DNA of 64,000 nt from Ichthyophthirius multifiliis. Lineage: Eukaryota; Ciliophora; Oligohymenophorea; Hymenostomatida. Location of the stretch: contig NW_004087714.1 of the NCBI RefSeq assembly GCF_000220395.1, positions 1 to 64,000 of the forward strand. Direction: 5' to 3'. Position 1 is the first letter of the stretch, and each line of letters begins with the position of its first letter. Positions 51,033 to 62,704 of this stretch are shown here, in pieces. A program made the translations under genes and the position numbers. The notes beneath the pieces were generated by a model, which worked only from the letters and a program-made list of their open reading frames with translations, was not told the DNA's origin and made no database searches.

Positions 51033-52046
51033 TCATTTTTATTCTCTTTTTTTATCCTATTCTCCATCGAAAATCATAAATAATGTTTTAGCTGATTAAA
51101 ATTATGCAATATCTTATATAGTATCAAAATACCTTATTTACATAGCAGAATCTGCAGCAAGTAAATCAGATGCTTCTCTTTAAAGTATTGCACTTTAAAC
51201 ATCTGATTAGCATGAAATTATTTTACTTTACGCTATTCTTCTACTTTTGGGGACCATAGATAATTCTTCAACAATATTTTTATCTAAAATCATGTCTTTT
51301 ATGAATACTTATTCAACAAAAACTCCCCTTTTTATTTTAACAAAAAAAAAATAAAAATATAATAATAATATTAAAAAAAAAAAAACCATTATTTGGTTTA
51401 AGCGTTCATAAATTCTCCTATTTTTAAATTTATATCTTCTCTTTAATCTAATAATACTTACAAATTATTTTCTCCACAGACAGTCCTTAAGCATGCATAT
51501 GTTAGTTCTTTTTTTAAAAAAAATAACAAATTCTTATTAATAATATTATACCTTATAAAGACATATTTAAATCCTAAATTTTATATTAGGCTTTTTAAGG
51601 TTCATTAATTCTATAAAAAATAACTGTATCTATATTAACTATTATGCTATCATTAGTGATTATACTTTATCTATTTAAATCAATAACCTTTTTTTAATAA
51701 ATAATAGTTGAATATTTATATATTTATATATAATTTTTTTATACTTCAATTTAAATTTAATTATATTTTTTTTTTAAAATACATTTGTTTTTAAGTTCAC
51801 TATTTTTATTTGCTCACTAAAAGGATTTATTTGATGCAAACCTGGTCCTAATGTTTTTTAGTATCTCCCGAATTTTTCTAACAATCCAACATAAGATTAT
51901 TTTATTTATTAATAAGGGTATGGAAAACAACAAAAACCAGGTATTAAAGATAAACATCCTGCTACTTTTCCTAAACAAGAAATACAATTTTCATAGCATG
52001 TAAATTTTCCTGTATCTTGAATATCTTCATTAATATTATTTTACAT
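51033..52046 (-). CDS. Stomatin/SPFH (band 7) protein
   Basis: About four exons, roughly 280 residues. ATG at 52046 (MQNNINEDIQDTGKFTCYEN). A Cys-rich hydrophobic hairpin follows (CLGKVAGCLSLIPGFCCFPY), probably palmitoylated and membrane-inserted. SPFH features: EKFGRYQKTLGPGLHQINPF, NDSIIVNIDTVIFYRINEP, LTYACLRTVCGENNLQVLL, FVEQVFIKDMILDKNIVEEL, and a C-terminal Ala-rich helix ending AKTLFMIFDGEQ. Stomatin-family proteins oligomerise at cholesterol-rich membrane domains and regulate channels. The Cys-rich N-terminus is closer to plasma-membrane stomatin than to mitochondrial SLP-2, tentatively. Confidence 0.83.
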
Positions 52047-53379
52047 TTTTTTAATTCTTCTTATTTATATTTTTTATTTCAGAAGCCTTTTTTTTTAAAA
52101 AAAAGTAATTAATTATAATAAATATAAAAATCATGAATTTACAAATATTTTTTCTTTGAAAAAAAAATTAATAAAATATCATAAAAAATCAAAATATTTT
52201 TATTGAATATTTTACTAAAATAATGATTTATTGACATTTTTTTAAATCATATTTTCTTTATTAATTTAATATATATATTATTATATAAATAATTCTGTCT
52301 ATTTTTTATCAAAATAATAAATAAAATTATTATTATTCATATTATTTACTCTAAAATTAAATTAAAATTTATATTTTATTCCTTATTTTCAATTTATTAA
52401 GTAATATTAACATAATGCTATTTTATTTTCATTATTTTTAAAAATTTTATAGTTTCATTTTTTTTAAAAAAAATGTATTTATCATTTATAAAAAAAATGT
52501 TTAATTATTTATTATATTCTTTAATATAAATTAAACTTAATTAACTGAATTTTTTTAAAAAAAAACTAAAGAAAATATTAATTTAATTTTAAATACAAGA
52601 CTTTTTATGTTTATAAACAGTTTATAATTATTTGTTGCGAAATAAATTAAAATAATTCAAATCATATTTTAATTTCATCTAATTCTCATAATTATTTTGT
52701 TTTTAGTAAATTCTTATAATCCTTAATATTTTTTTATTGATTTGAAAATTATATGTTATTTTTTATTAATTTTGAACAATAAAGAAAATATCTTTATATA
52801 TTTATTTATTTATTTTAAATCAGAATATTTTTCTTAATCATTAAAAATATTTCTTTATATTTAATTATTATAAGATATGAATTTTGATTTAAGTTATTTT
52901 ATTATAATTTTAAAATTGTCATTATTTTTTTTAACTTGTATATAAAATTAACTATTTAAATATTATATATATAAGTTTTATTATTTTAGTTATTTTATTT
53001 AGAAAAATAAATATATTTTATATAAATAATAGAAGTTAAACAAACTAATTATAAAATGATATTTATTTTTAATACCATGATTTTTAAATATTATTATATT
53101 ATCTTAAAATTACAATTAAAAAAAGTATTAAATAAAATTAAATTTAATAATAATAAAATAAAAAAGTTTAAACTTTGTAGAATCATATTATGGAAAAAAC
53201 AACTTTATTGTTTTTTTATAAAAAACAATTATTTTAATTTATTTTTTATCAATCAATTTGTAATAGTATTTTGTTTTTTTCTCATATTTTAACAAAATTT
53301 AAAGATACTAATATTTACGTTATTTGTTTAACATCTATTTCTATTAGAGTTATCATTACTATTTTATTTTATTTTTACT
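52047..53379. other. AT-only spacer
   Basis: About 1.3 kb of A/T sequence. A plus-strand Lys/Ile/Phe-rich open stretch at 53056-53292 has no TGA only by chance and no family; not called. Confidence 0.5.
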
Positions 53380-53640
53380 TCATCTAAATTAAAGCCTTGT
53401 AATTTGCTTCCAATTTATTTCTCTTAACTATTTTTTAGTTTTTATACAAAAAATATGATTTGGATACTTAAAGTTATTCTAAGGACTTTCAAGATAAAAG
53501 TTTTGTTCATTTATATCAACTGATTTCAATGGTCTTATAAAATTTAATTTTTATAAAAAAATAATAATAATATATAAATACATTATCTTTGGACATGGTG
53601 GAGTTTTTTAAAAATAATTAACGTATTCATTATAATTCAT
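53380..53640 (-). CDS. Possible 70-86-residue protein
   Basis: ATG at 53640 (MNYNEYVNYFQKTPPCPK) followed by a putative GT-AG intron of about 50 nt that preserves frame. Then come PLKSVDINEQNFYLESPQNN, FKYPNHIFCIKTKKQLREIN and TGA at 53380. The Pro/Cys-containing start and balanced composition stand out against pure A/T flanks. No family recognised; without the intron it is 86 residues with a hydrophobic middle. Confidence 0.42.
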
Positions 53641-55106
53641 TGAGGAAAATTATCTAAATCGATTTATATTTAAATCTTCTTAGTCTAAAATTAATTAATT
53701 TTATTAATTTTTTTACATTTCTTATATATTAAACGAAAGTTTTAAATTTTAAATACAAATTTAATTGTTTTATTATTATTGCTCTAAATACATATATATT
53801 TATTTAATTCAATTAAGTTATTTTTATATTAAATATATTTATATATGTATAGTTAAAAAAGTATACCAAATAAAATAATTTTTTTATTTATTTTAATTAT
53901 TTTTGTGTTGTATTTATACTTAATAAAATTTTATTTTGATTTAATAATTTTTTTTAAATAAAAATAATAATTAAATAATAGTATATTTATATATAAAATT
54001 TATCAATTTATTTTTTATTTATTAATTAATATTAAAATTATATTTTATTTATAAATAAAAATTTAATAGATTTATTTTAAATATTTTAAATTTTTTACTT
54101 ATTTATTAAAAAAAAAATATATATATAGATAAATATTGTTTCTTTTACTTATTATATTTTATAAATTTCTAAATTGTATAATATTTAGAAAAAAATTATT
54201 AAATAATATGTAATTTTTTTATTAATTAATAAATAAATTAAATGTAAAAACTTCTAAATATTTAAAAATATTATTTTCATAATGAATTATTAATATAAAA
54301 ATTATATTTTACAATGGTGTTTAATTATATTCTTAATATTTTTATTTATTTAATATAATTAAATAAAATCTTCATTAGAATATAGATACTTATTTATATA
54401 TATAATTTAATATCATTTGTTTATTATAAAAAAAATAAAAAATCATCTACTTTTTTATAATTATATATATTTAATTATAAATTATTTTATTTATTAAAAT
54501 TTACAAATTATAATTAAAAAATAAAATAATAGGTTTTATAAATATAAAATAATAAATAATATTTATAGTTATAGTTAAATTTCTGTATCATCTTTTGATT
54601 AGCTTACCTCTTATTTACAAATAGTTTTTTTTATAAGAAGAATTCATAATTTAATAGTTTATTTTTTATAATCTGAGTATATTATAATATATTATTTTTA
54701 TAAATAAAATAGAAAGAGATTATAATAAAGGTTAATTCAATATATATATTAAAAATATTGCAAATCTAGAAGATACAAGTTTAAAAAATATAAAAATATT
54801 AGATTAAGAATAACTTTAACAAAATAAATATAAAAATTAATATTTTATAAAATTAAATATAATTTTTTTATTATTAAATCAAAACATTAGTATTTTCTTT
54901 TTTCTTTTGTATTTTATTTTATAAATATATTTAAAAAATATAAAGCACCACAAAAACAAAAAATATATTAAAGAAAAAAAAAAAAAAACTAATATATAAT
55001 TATTTAAAAAATAAAATATAATTATGTGCAAACATATAAAGTATTTTAATGATAAAATAAAAAATATATAAAAGCATATTATAATATATAATATACTAAA
55101 AAAAAA
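53641..55106. other. AT-only spacer
   Basis: Almost pure A/T. A short plus-strand patch near 54720-54810 could translate to a leucine-rich fragment (IANLEDTSLKNIKILDQ) but has no start, splice context or stop; not called. Confidence 0.5.
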
Positions 55107-55715
55107 TCAACAACATCCATCCTTTTTTTTATTATTAGCATTATTTCCATGTACATTAATACCAGCTCCTTTCATATTACTTATATCTATATTGTCTAAA
55201 GCTTATTTTGCAATAGATTTGAATGCTTCACCAATATTCTATCCATCCTTAGCAGAAGTTTCGAAATATTTAACGCCATATTTTTCAGCTAATTCCTCTC
55301 CTTCCTTTTAACTAACTTTTCTATCATCTTTCATATCACACTTATTTGCAATAATAATTTTTTTAACATTAGCATCAGCATGTTCATTAATTTATTTCAT
55401 CCAATCAGCAATATTTTTGAAACTATTAGGATCAGTTACACTGTAAGCAAGAACAATACCCATAGCACCCTTATAATAATTGACAGTAATAGTCTTAAAT
55501 CTTTCTTATCCCGCAGTGTCCCAAATTTGTAATTTAACACGCTTTCCGTCTATTTCTTCTTATTTTAACTTGTAATCTATTCCTATAGTAGTTAAATGTA
55601 CATTCGTAAATGTACCTTCACAATAATTTAATAATACACAAGTTTTACCAACACCAGAATCACCAATTACTAAAAATTTTAACACTGCATCATAATCTTA
55701 TTTATGATTGTTCAT
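55107..55715 (-). CDS. Rab-family small GTPase
   Basis: Single exon, 202 residues, the standard Rab length. Motifs in order: G1 GDSGVGKT at 18-25, switch I TTIG at 42-45, G3 WDTAGQE at 65-71, G4 NKCD at 124-127, G5 ETSAK at 152-156, and a C-terminal KKKDGCC with a double Cys for geranylgeranylation. Sequences such as [40 protein letters not shown] and [20 protein letters not shown] are close to the Rab1/Rab8/Rab10 group of exocytic Rabs. G4 has Cys where Val/Ser/Ala/Cys vary, so it is unremarkable. Switch-II Gln70, needed for GTP hydrolysis, is encoded by TAA, a direct demonstration of the ciliate code. Rab8-like proteins serve exocytosis and ciliogenesis; subtype not fixed. Confidence 0.95.
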
Positions 55716-55972
55716 TTTTTTTTAATTTTTAATATATGTATTATATTTTATTATTTTTCAAAATTATAGAAGTAAATACTAAAAGTTATTTTTATATAAG
55801 GCTTTTATATCTTATATAAAAAATATTAATTTAGGTCTTTATATAATAAATGATTTTTATTAAATTAAAAAAAAGTTTTTGATTAAATTACTATTAATAT
55901 TCTAAATAACGATACAAATAATTGAAAGATAAGAGATTAAGAAAATAAAAAAATAATAAAATAAAATATATA

Positions 55973-55973
<1 letters not shown>

Positions 55974-56017
<44 letters not shown>

Positions 56018-56030
56018 ATATATATATAAT
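55974..56030. repeat. TA-rich microsatellite flanking the transposase remnant
   Basis: Imperfect (TA)n with interspersed TTTA lies directly next to the transposase 3' end. Tc1/mariner elements insert at TA, so it may be the insertion neighbourhood, but no inverted repeat was identified. Confidence 0.6.
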
Positions 56031-57130
56031 TTAACTCCATAAATACTTTATTCGGTTCATTTACGGTTTATTTCTTGCTGTATAAATATAAGGTATTATT
56101 TTTTTTAAGCATTCAGGTGAATTATTAGATTGAATGTTGTTAAGCTTAATCAAAAATAAATATATATTTTTTAAAATTTACTTCATTTTTTAATTATTCT
56201 ATTATTTTTGATAGGAAACCCATAAAAGTATATTGATCACAATATCCCTGTATTACCATATATGCAATTACTTTTTCATTGCTCATAGCGCCTAAAATTG
56301 TATATTTTTTAGAACTTTTATTCATTTCTAATAATAGCTCTTCTCCCTTTTTTATTCAAGAATATATTTTATTAGTAATAAAATTAACACCAGTTTCATC
56401 AATGAATACTTGTACCATATCATTTAATAACGAACTTATAATTTCTATAATAAATTAGTACCTTTGGTTTAATGTTATAGAGTCCTCCATAACAGGTTTC
56501 ACATAATTACTTTTTTATAAGATAAATTTAATTTATTATGTAAATTGAGAATGAAGCTATTTAAATTCATCTACTAATCTTTAGGAGTCCTTAACTAATT
56601 ATACATAGATTATTTAATTTATAAAGCAGATTTATATATAAACTCTTATGTATTATAATTATTGTTTTGCCATCATTGCATTTCGTTTGTTAATTTTTTA
56701 GGTTTTGTTTATTTTTTAATTTCTAAATTTCCATTTTTTTTTAAAGCTTATCTTAGAGAGTATTTAATTTGAATTGAAAAAAAAGGAACTTTTGACATTA
56801 TAAATTAATTATTATATCCTTCTTATATTAATTAAAATGTTTCAATTCTATGTTAGTTTTTTTGTTCTAATTATAATCATTTTTTAGTTTTCTTTTTTTC
56901 TTTTTATATAGGATCTTATAATCGATAAAAATCTATAAGGTTTTCCAAGTGTATATAAGGATATTTATAGCACAAACTTCTTGTTATTATATATTATGTT
57001 TAGCAAGAATATGACTAATAGAAATTGAATCTATACTTACTTTATAATAATAGTTCATTCCAAGTATAATTATATTCTAAAAAAAATACTTAAGAAGCTA
57101 ACTTATCGATAGTCCATTCAAAACACTAAT
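56020..57130 (-). pseudogene. Degenerate Tc1/mariner-IS630-type transposase
   Basis: Pieces of a DDE_3-type transposase run in order on the minus strand but in more than one frame. N-terminal helix-turn-helix remnants (SISISHILAKHN, a YSLRQALKKNG patch) are followed by QLVKDSQRLVDEFKQLHSQF. The first catalytic motif is LNDMVQVFIDETGVNF. The usual Y-x-W-x-x-K-G-E position reads YS-TGA-IKKGEE, so the Trp codon is a stop. KYTILGAMSNEKVIAYMVIQ, GYCDQYTFMGFL and a second Asp in FIFDQAQQHS follow (D-N-A expected). A frameshift then leads to IIPYIYTARNKPQMNRIKYL, where the catalytic Glu of N-x-I-E is Lys. At least one nonsense codon, one frameshift and a missing catalytic Glu make it dead. No terminal inverted repeats seen. 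Confidence 0.72.
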
Positions 57131-57498
57131 TTTAATTATTAAAAATTATAATTTGGTTAATTAATTTATTTTATTTTTGTTTATATTTTTCAAATTTTTT
57201 TCCAGAAATCAAGTCTTAATAGATTTATTTAATTAAATATTTTTTTTTATTATAATAAAGAAAATTTAAATAAAAAGTATTTATAAAATATTTTTAATAA
57301 TAAATTCTTGATTTAAACTGGAAGTTTATATTTCTGATATATAATTATTAAATAAAAATAATAAAATAAAAAAAAAAAAATTCAATAATATATAAAAATA
57401 AAATAATTAATAAAATGCTTAATAATTATTAAATAGAATTTGTCTTAATAAATAAATAAAGAAATTGATATATCTACCTCAATTTAGAAAATAAATGT

Positions 57499-57639
57499 AT
57501 GTTTGAAAGATTGAAGAATGTCTATCTTAAAGTTGAACAAATAGGATACATTTTACATAAGCTTAGTTCTAGATCCATAACTGCTGAATATCTTCTTGGG
57601 GTATGTTGGAGCAAATATTATTGTCAAATAAAAAATTGA
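57499..57639 (+). other. Isolated 46-codon GC-richer ORF
   Basis: A frame MFERLKNVYLKVEQIGYILH continuing KLSSRSITAEYLLGVCWSKY to TGA. It is markedly GC-richer and more protein-like than its A/T flanks. It lies just outside the transposase remnant on the opposite strand. It could be a microgene, an exon of an unrecognised gene, or a second fragment of the mobile element. No family recognised. Confidence 0.35.
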
Positions 57640-58393
57640 AATATCGTTACATAAATACATAAATAAATATATAAATATATACATTATAAATATATATATA
57701 TATAAATATAATATTTTTAATAATTTATATTTTGTAATTTTTTGTTAATTTATATTTTTTTTTTATTTTTTTTTTTTAAATTTTCTATTATATTTTATTA
57801 ATCATTTCATTTATTTTATTATATTTTTTTTTATTTTTATTTTTTTAATTTTCATTACAAATTAATTTTTATACTTCTTTAAGACTTTCAATAACCTTTT
57901 GTGATTATCATTTGAGTTTTTATTTAATTTTTTTTATATTTTAATATAAATAATAAAAATAAATTATTTTTAATTTCTTATTTTTTTTTTTATAATATTA
58001 ATGCATATAACTTTGTATTATTTTTTATTTTTTAATAATATAAAAAAGCTTTTTTTAAAATAATAATTTTTTTTTAATTATAATATTATCATATTTTTTT
58101 TTTTAAAGATTTAAAAAAGCATAATATTATATTATTTTAATGGTTTGATATTTAAAAATGCAAAACAATTATAATTTTTTTATTTAATGTATTAAAATTA
58201 AAACTATATTATATTTATGGTATATTAAGACATTATATTAACATAAATTTAAGATAAGTAAATGATAAAGTATTCATTTATATATTTAAATACATATAAT
58301 TATAAATAATTGATACATTTTATATAAATTTTAATAAAATTCTTACAAAAAAAAATATATACATTATTTTTATTTTTCATATATTAAAAATAA
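57640..58393. other. AT-only spacer
   Basis: Long T runs and TATA stretches; no gene seen. Confidence 0.55.
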
Positions 58394-58866
58394 TCATTAA
58401 TTATATTTATTTTAAACGTAATCAGACCAATTTTTATTACTTATATTCGGTTTAGGATTAAAATCAAAGAAAAAATCTCCTAATTTTTTTAATATACCTT
58501 ACTTTCCTTAATAAAGAACTAATTTATCCTTATAAATAGCTGCATATGCATTTTATGTATAACAATAATCCCCACATTATAATTAATCTCCAACTTTGAA
58601 AAAATTAATTAAAAAAAATATATACATATATATTTATTTTAATTGATACATTCATCGAATATATTCATTAATATACTTCCTGAATTATCTGAAATAAGCA
58701 ATTAAGTAATGATTTTTCCTTATTTAGTTTTTATGACTTAATTTTTTTTTAATATTATAAATTTTATTTCAATATTTTTATGATGCGGTTGAATATCTGC
58801 TATTTTGTTTGAAGGATCTCTTTATATTAAAGAGTCTAAATGAATAATTTTTATATTTTAATCCAT
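58394..58866 (-). CDS. SOSS-B/NABP-like single-stranded DNA-binding OB-fold protein
   Basis: Two exons; the 56-nt intron 58594-58649 gives 138 residues, in the range of the OB domain of human SSB1/NABP2. It begins MDQNIKIIHLDSLIQRDPSN. The body matches the family element by element: IADIQPHHKNIEIKFIILKK, NQVIKTKQGKIITQLLISDN, SGSILMNIFDEFGDQLQCGD, then YAAIYKDKLVLYQGKQGIL and KKLGDFFFDFNPKPNIS. SOSS-B binds ssDNA at double-strand breaks and associates with the Integrator complex; the Pro-rich human C-terminal tail is absent. A shorter intron using an inner GTATAT donor is also in frame but breaks the conserved DEFG...GD segment. Confidence 0.8.
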
Positions 58867-59645
58867 TTAATTGTATTTTTAGTTAAGGATACTTATAATT
58901 TAATATTTGGTATTTTTATATTTTGTATATTTTACTTGCTTATATTATTTATTTTTTTTAAAAAAAAATTAATCCAAAAAAAAAAAAAAAAAAAAATCTA
59001 TTTTCACGATTTTTATTTTTATGATTGAGTTTTTAAATAAAAAATTTAAGGAAAAAAAAAAAAAGGCAATATAAATAATATAATATTTTTTATTAAAAAA
59101 ATAAAGTACAAAATAATTTTTTTTTAATTTAATAATAAATATATTTTTAAGATATGATTAATAATATCAATTATATAAAAATAATTATATATAATCTTAT
59201 TTTTTTTTAATCATATTTATGCTTTAACTGTTATTATTAAAATAATTTATTTTATTATAAAAATAATAATTAAAAATATAGAAAATATTACTATCGTGTT
59301 AATATTTCATATCTGTATTTTTACAAGGAATTTTAAATGAAATTTAATTCTATGAAATTAATCATAATAATAATAATATAGTTTTGAAAAATATATTAAA
59401 AATCATATAATTTGCAATATTTAATTCTCTTATAACTAAAACGAAAACATAAAACCTTCAATTATCTATATAATCAATTGTCATAATAAAAACTATTAAA
59501 ACTTTAAGTTTTTTATAATTATGTTTTTATAAATATAATTAATCACTCAAAAATTCTAATTGGATAATTATATGATAATGTTTTTTATTTATTAAATGAA
59601 ATCAATATAATATTTATAAACAATAATCAATATTTTTATTGCTTA

Positions 59646-59691
<46 letters not shown>

Positions 59692-59755
59692 TTATTAAAT
59701 AAAAAATTAGTTAAATATAATAATAAATTGAAAAATTATCTTAATTATTAAATAA
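58867..59755. promoter_or_regulatory. Divergent AT-only spacer
   Basis: A/T sequence between the SOSS-B-like and thiolase gene starts, with an A-run at about 58978 and a (TA)n run at 59650-59686. No recognised element. Confidence 0.45.
59650..59686. repeat. (TA)n microsatellite upstream of thiolase
   Basis: About 37 bases of TA dinucleotide lie some 70 bases upstream of the thiolase start codon. Confidence 0.9.
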
Positions 59756-61139
59756 ATGAAAATAGCCAGAAAATTCTCAACATAATCCGTCTATATAGTG
59801 GCTGCAAAAAGAACACCTGTAGGCTCACTGATGGGAAAACTAAGCTAATTTAAAGCTACTGAATTATCTTCATTAACAATAAAAGCAGCTCTTGAATCTA
59901 AATAAATTTCCCCTGAAAATGTTGATGAAGCAATATTTGGAAATGTATGTTCAGCTGGTTTAGGTTAAAATCCAGCTAGATAAGCTATATTAGGAGCAGG
60001 TTTAATTTTTATAATAATAAATTAATACATATTACTTCAAATATTTTTTTTTAAAAATAGGATTACCAATAACAACAATTGCTACAAATGTAAATAAAGT
60101 ATGTTCTTCAGGAATGAAAGCAGTAAGTTTTGCTGCTTAATAAATACAATTAGGTGCTGCTAATTGTATAATATCAGGAGGATTCGAAAGTATGTCAAAT
60201 GTTCCATTTTATGTCATGAATGTAAACTAAATATAAATATATAAACAAAACAATTAAATTAAAAAAATAGTATAGAAAAGGCATATTATATGGAAATTAA
60301 TAATTACTTGATGGTTTAGCAACTGATGGTCTTTCTGATGTTTATAATAAATGTGCAATGGGAGTATGTGCTGAAAAAACAGCATAAGACTTTTAAATAT
60401 CCCGATAATTATAAGATGATTTCTGTATTTCTTCATACGAAAGGGCTTTATAAGCAGCAAAATAAGGAAAGTTTAATGAAGAAATAGTTCCAGTGAAATT
60501 AAATGATAAAGAAACAGTAAAATAAAAAAAAATAAAAAAAATAAAAAAAAATAGTTTTCATAAGATGAGGAACCATAAAAATTCAGAAAAGAAAAAATCC
60601 CTTTATTAAAGCCTGCCTTTTCAAAAACAGGGACTATAACGGCTGCAAATTCTTCCAAAATAAATGACGGAGCATGCTCTTTAGTATTAATGAGTGAAAA
60701 AAAAATAAAAGAATTAAATATTAAACCTTTAGCTAAAATAATTTCTTTTGCAGACGCCGAAGTCGATCCAATTGACTTTTGTATTGCACCTACTAAAGCA
60801 GCTTAAAAAGCTCTCGTTTTGGCTGGAATGAAGTAATAATAAATTGAATTTTATGAGTTTTCGGAAGCTTTTGCAGTTACTGCTTTATGTAATATGAAAC
60901 TCTTTGATATTGATCCTATTAAAATTAATGTCAATGGAGGAGCTGTAGCTTTAGGACATCCTATTGGGTATTTTATTTTATTTTATATTTAAATCATTTT
61001 TTTTAATTTTAGAATGTCTGGTGCTAGATTGGTTTAATCTTTAGTTAGTGTTTTAAAATAAAATAAAGGTAAATATGGAGTTGCTAGTATTTGCAATGGA
61101 GGAGGTGGAGCATCTGCTATTATTATTGAAAATTTGTGA
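59756..61139 (+). CDS. Acetyl-CoA acetyltransferase (thiolase)
   Basis: About 390 residues in five exons, the normal thiolase length. The start [20 protein letters not shown] has a short basic, Ser/Thr-containing leader before the conserved [11 protein letters not shown], suggesting mitochondrial import. Catalytic Cys96 lies in [24 protein letters not shown] follows. Near the end are [17 protein letters not shown] (usual N-E-A-F becomes S-E-A-F), [15 protein letters not shown] joined across an intron to MSGARLVQSL, and [17 protein letters not shown] with the second Cys. The catalytic His of GHPIG is present. The enzyme condenses or cleaves acetoacetyl-CoA in ketone-body, isoleucine or mevalonate metabolism. 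No peroxisomal PTS1 tripeptide (ends ENL). Introns: about 60002-60060, 60227-60270, 60517-60553 and 60969-61011. Confidence 0.9.
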
Positions 61140-61684
61140 TTTTAGGTTTTTTATTTCTTGATTGTTTTCAAAAAATAAGATAATAAAAAATATTAAGAAA
61201 AAATAAAAGATATTTATTATATTTTTTTTGTTTTGTTTTTTAATTTCTTATTATTTATTAAGTATTTCTATTAATTTACAAATTTTTTTTTATATATAAA
61301 ATTTTATTTAATCAATTATTAAAAAATTTAATAAATTTATTGTATCTTTTTTAAATTTTTAATACTATTTATATTTATATATATTTTTTTTGTTTTATAA
61401 AAAATAATTTTATTTATAAAATATTTATTTGAAAAAAAAGGTCCCCCACCAAAAATATAATATTATTAAAAATATAAAAATAAGATAAAATAATATATAA
61501 TGTTTTTGAAAAATAATATAATAATATAACATAATTATGCATTTTTTTCCTAAAAAATTTGACATATTTTTTTTCTAAAAAATTAAACTTCTTTTATCTT
61601 CCTTATATTTTAAAACTTTCCCTGATATTAATATAATTTATAAAAATATAAATTTCAACATTTATAAAAATATAAATAATATAA
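61140..61684. other. AT-only spacer between convergent genes
   Basis: A/T sequence apart from a short C-rich island (TCCCCCACC, 61442-61450). No gene seen. Confidence 0.55.
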
Positions 61685-62704
61685 TCAAGAATAACTTTTA
61701 AGAATTCCTTTTTAATTATCAATAATTTATTTTGTAAAATTTATTAGTATAGGTTCTTATATTTTATGGGAGATAGTTAATTTAGGATTGCATTCGATAT
61801 AATCAATAATTTTAACAACTTAATCATCAGCCGAAGTAATAAGTTTTCCCTAAAGAATTATATTACCTCTTTAAATAGTTTAAAAAGATGGATAATCCTT
61901 AAGGTCAACCGAAACTTAAACTGAAATAAAAGAGTTATCTGAAATTTAAGAAATAAATTATAAAAAAACAAAATCTCTTGCATCTGCAAACAAATACTTT
62001 TTAAAAGAAACATAATGTAAACTATATAATTTATTTTTTTCAATAAGAAAGGATTTATCAATGTCTTTACAAAATTCTAAATTTAAAAATTCAAAAATAG
62101 ATTCTATACTTAAATTGAAGTTTAAGATTTCATATTCGCTTTTAATTTTGAAAAAATTATATTGCTTATCTTAAACAGGTTGTAAATATATTTTTATATC
62201 ATTTACTTCTAATTTTAATTTATAATTATCATTTTCATCATTTTTTAATATTTTTTAAAATTCTATAATCGCGTTTTTGGCTATATTTTCATAATTTTAT
62301 AATTCAAAGCCTAATATTTTCTTATTTTCTATTACTTCCTCCCCTATTAAAGCTTTATTTTCTTATTTATTGTCACTTTTCTTAAAGTTTTTAGCACTAA
62401 AAAAATCTTCAGATGAATCAACTATTCCATTTTATTCTTCTTCTTCTATTATAGCATGTAAAAAACTATTGTTATTCTTTAATGATTTATAACTGTCTAT
62501 TTTTTTTATTATTTTTTATTTTTGTTCTTCATCAAGGGTACTTGTTTGGCTACTATTATTATTTTAATTTATATTTGGGTTTTTTTTTCCTTTTTCAGAT
62601 AATGTTTTTTTTTTTACTTCCTATACTATTTTACTTATATCATCCATATTTTAATCGTTTTTATTTGAAAATTCTCCGCATAATTTACTGCAAAACTGTC
62701 CCAT
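61685..62704 (-). CDS. START-domain lipid-binding protein with N-myristoylation signal
   Basis: Roughly 290-320 residues. ATG at 62704 opens MGQFCSKLCGEFSNKND, a strong myristoylation plus palmitoylation signature (Gly2, Cys5, Cys9). The first ~60 codons need at least one intron to join frame with STLDEEQKQKIIKKIDSYKS; the exact border is unresolved. The body contains FELQNYENIAKNAIIEFQKI, then the START core: FCKDIDKSFLIEKNKLYSLH, YVSFKKYLFADARDFVFLQF, SVQVSVDLKDYPSFQTIQRG and NIILQGKLITSADDQVVKI, ending at TGA 61685. START domains carry single lipids (sterols, phospholipids) between membranes; dual acylation would hold this one at the plasma or vesicle membrane. Confidence 0.7.

Noticed and set aside
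53056-53292. Plus-strand 78-codon frame
   Set aside because: It ends at TAA, which is not a stop here, has Ile/Lys/Phe/Asn composition expected from A/T noise, and no splice or family support.
61442-61450. C-rich island TCCCCCACC as a regulatory element related to the G tract at 11972
   Set aside because: Similar short G/C runs also occur inside the CLU coding sequence (23849) and a kinesin intron (17796), so there is no consistent context.
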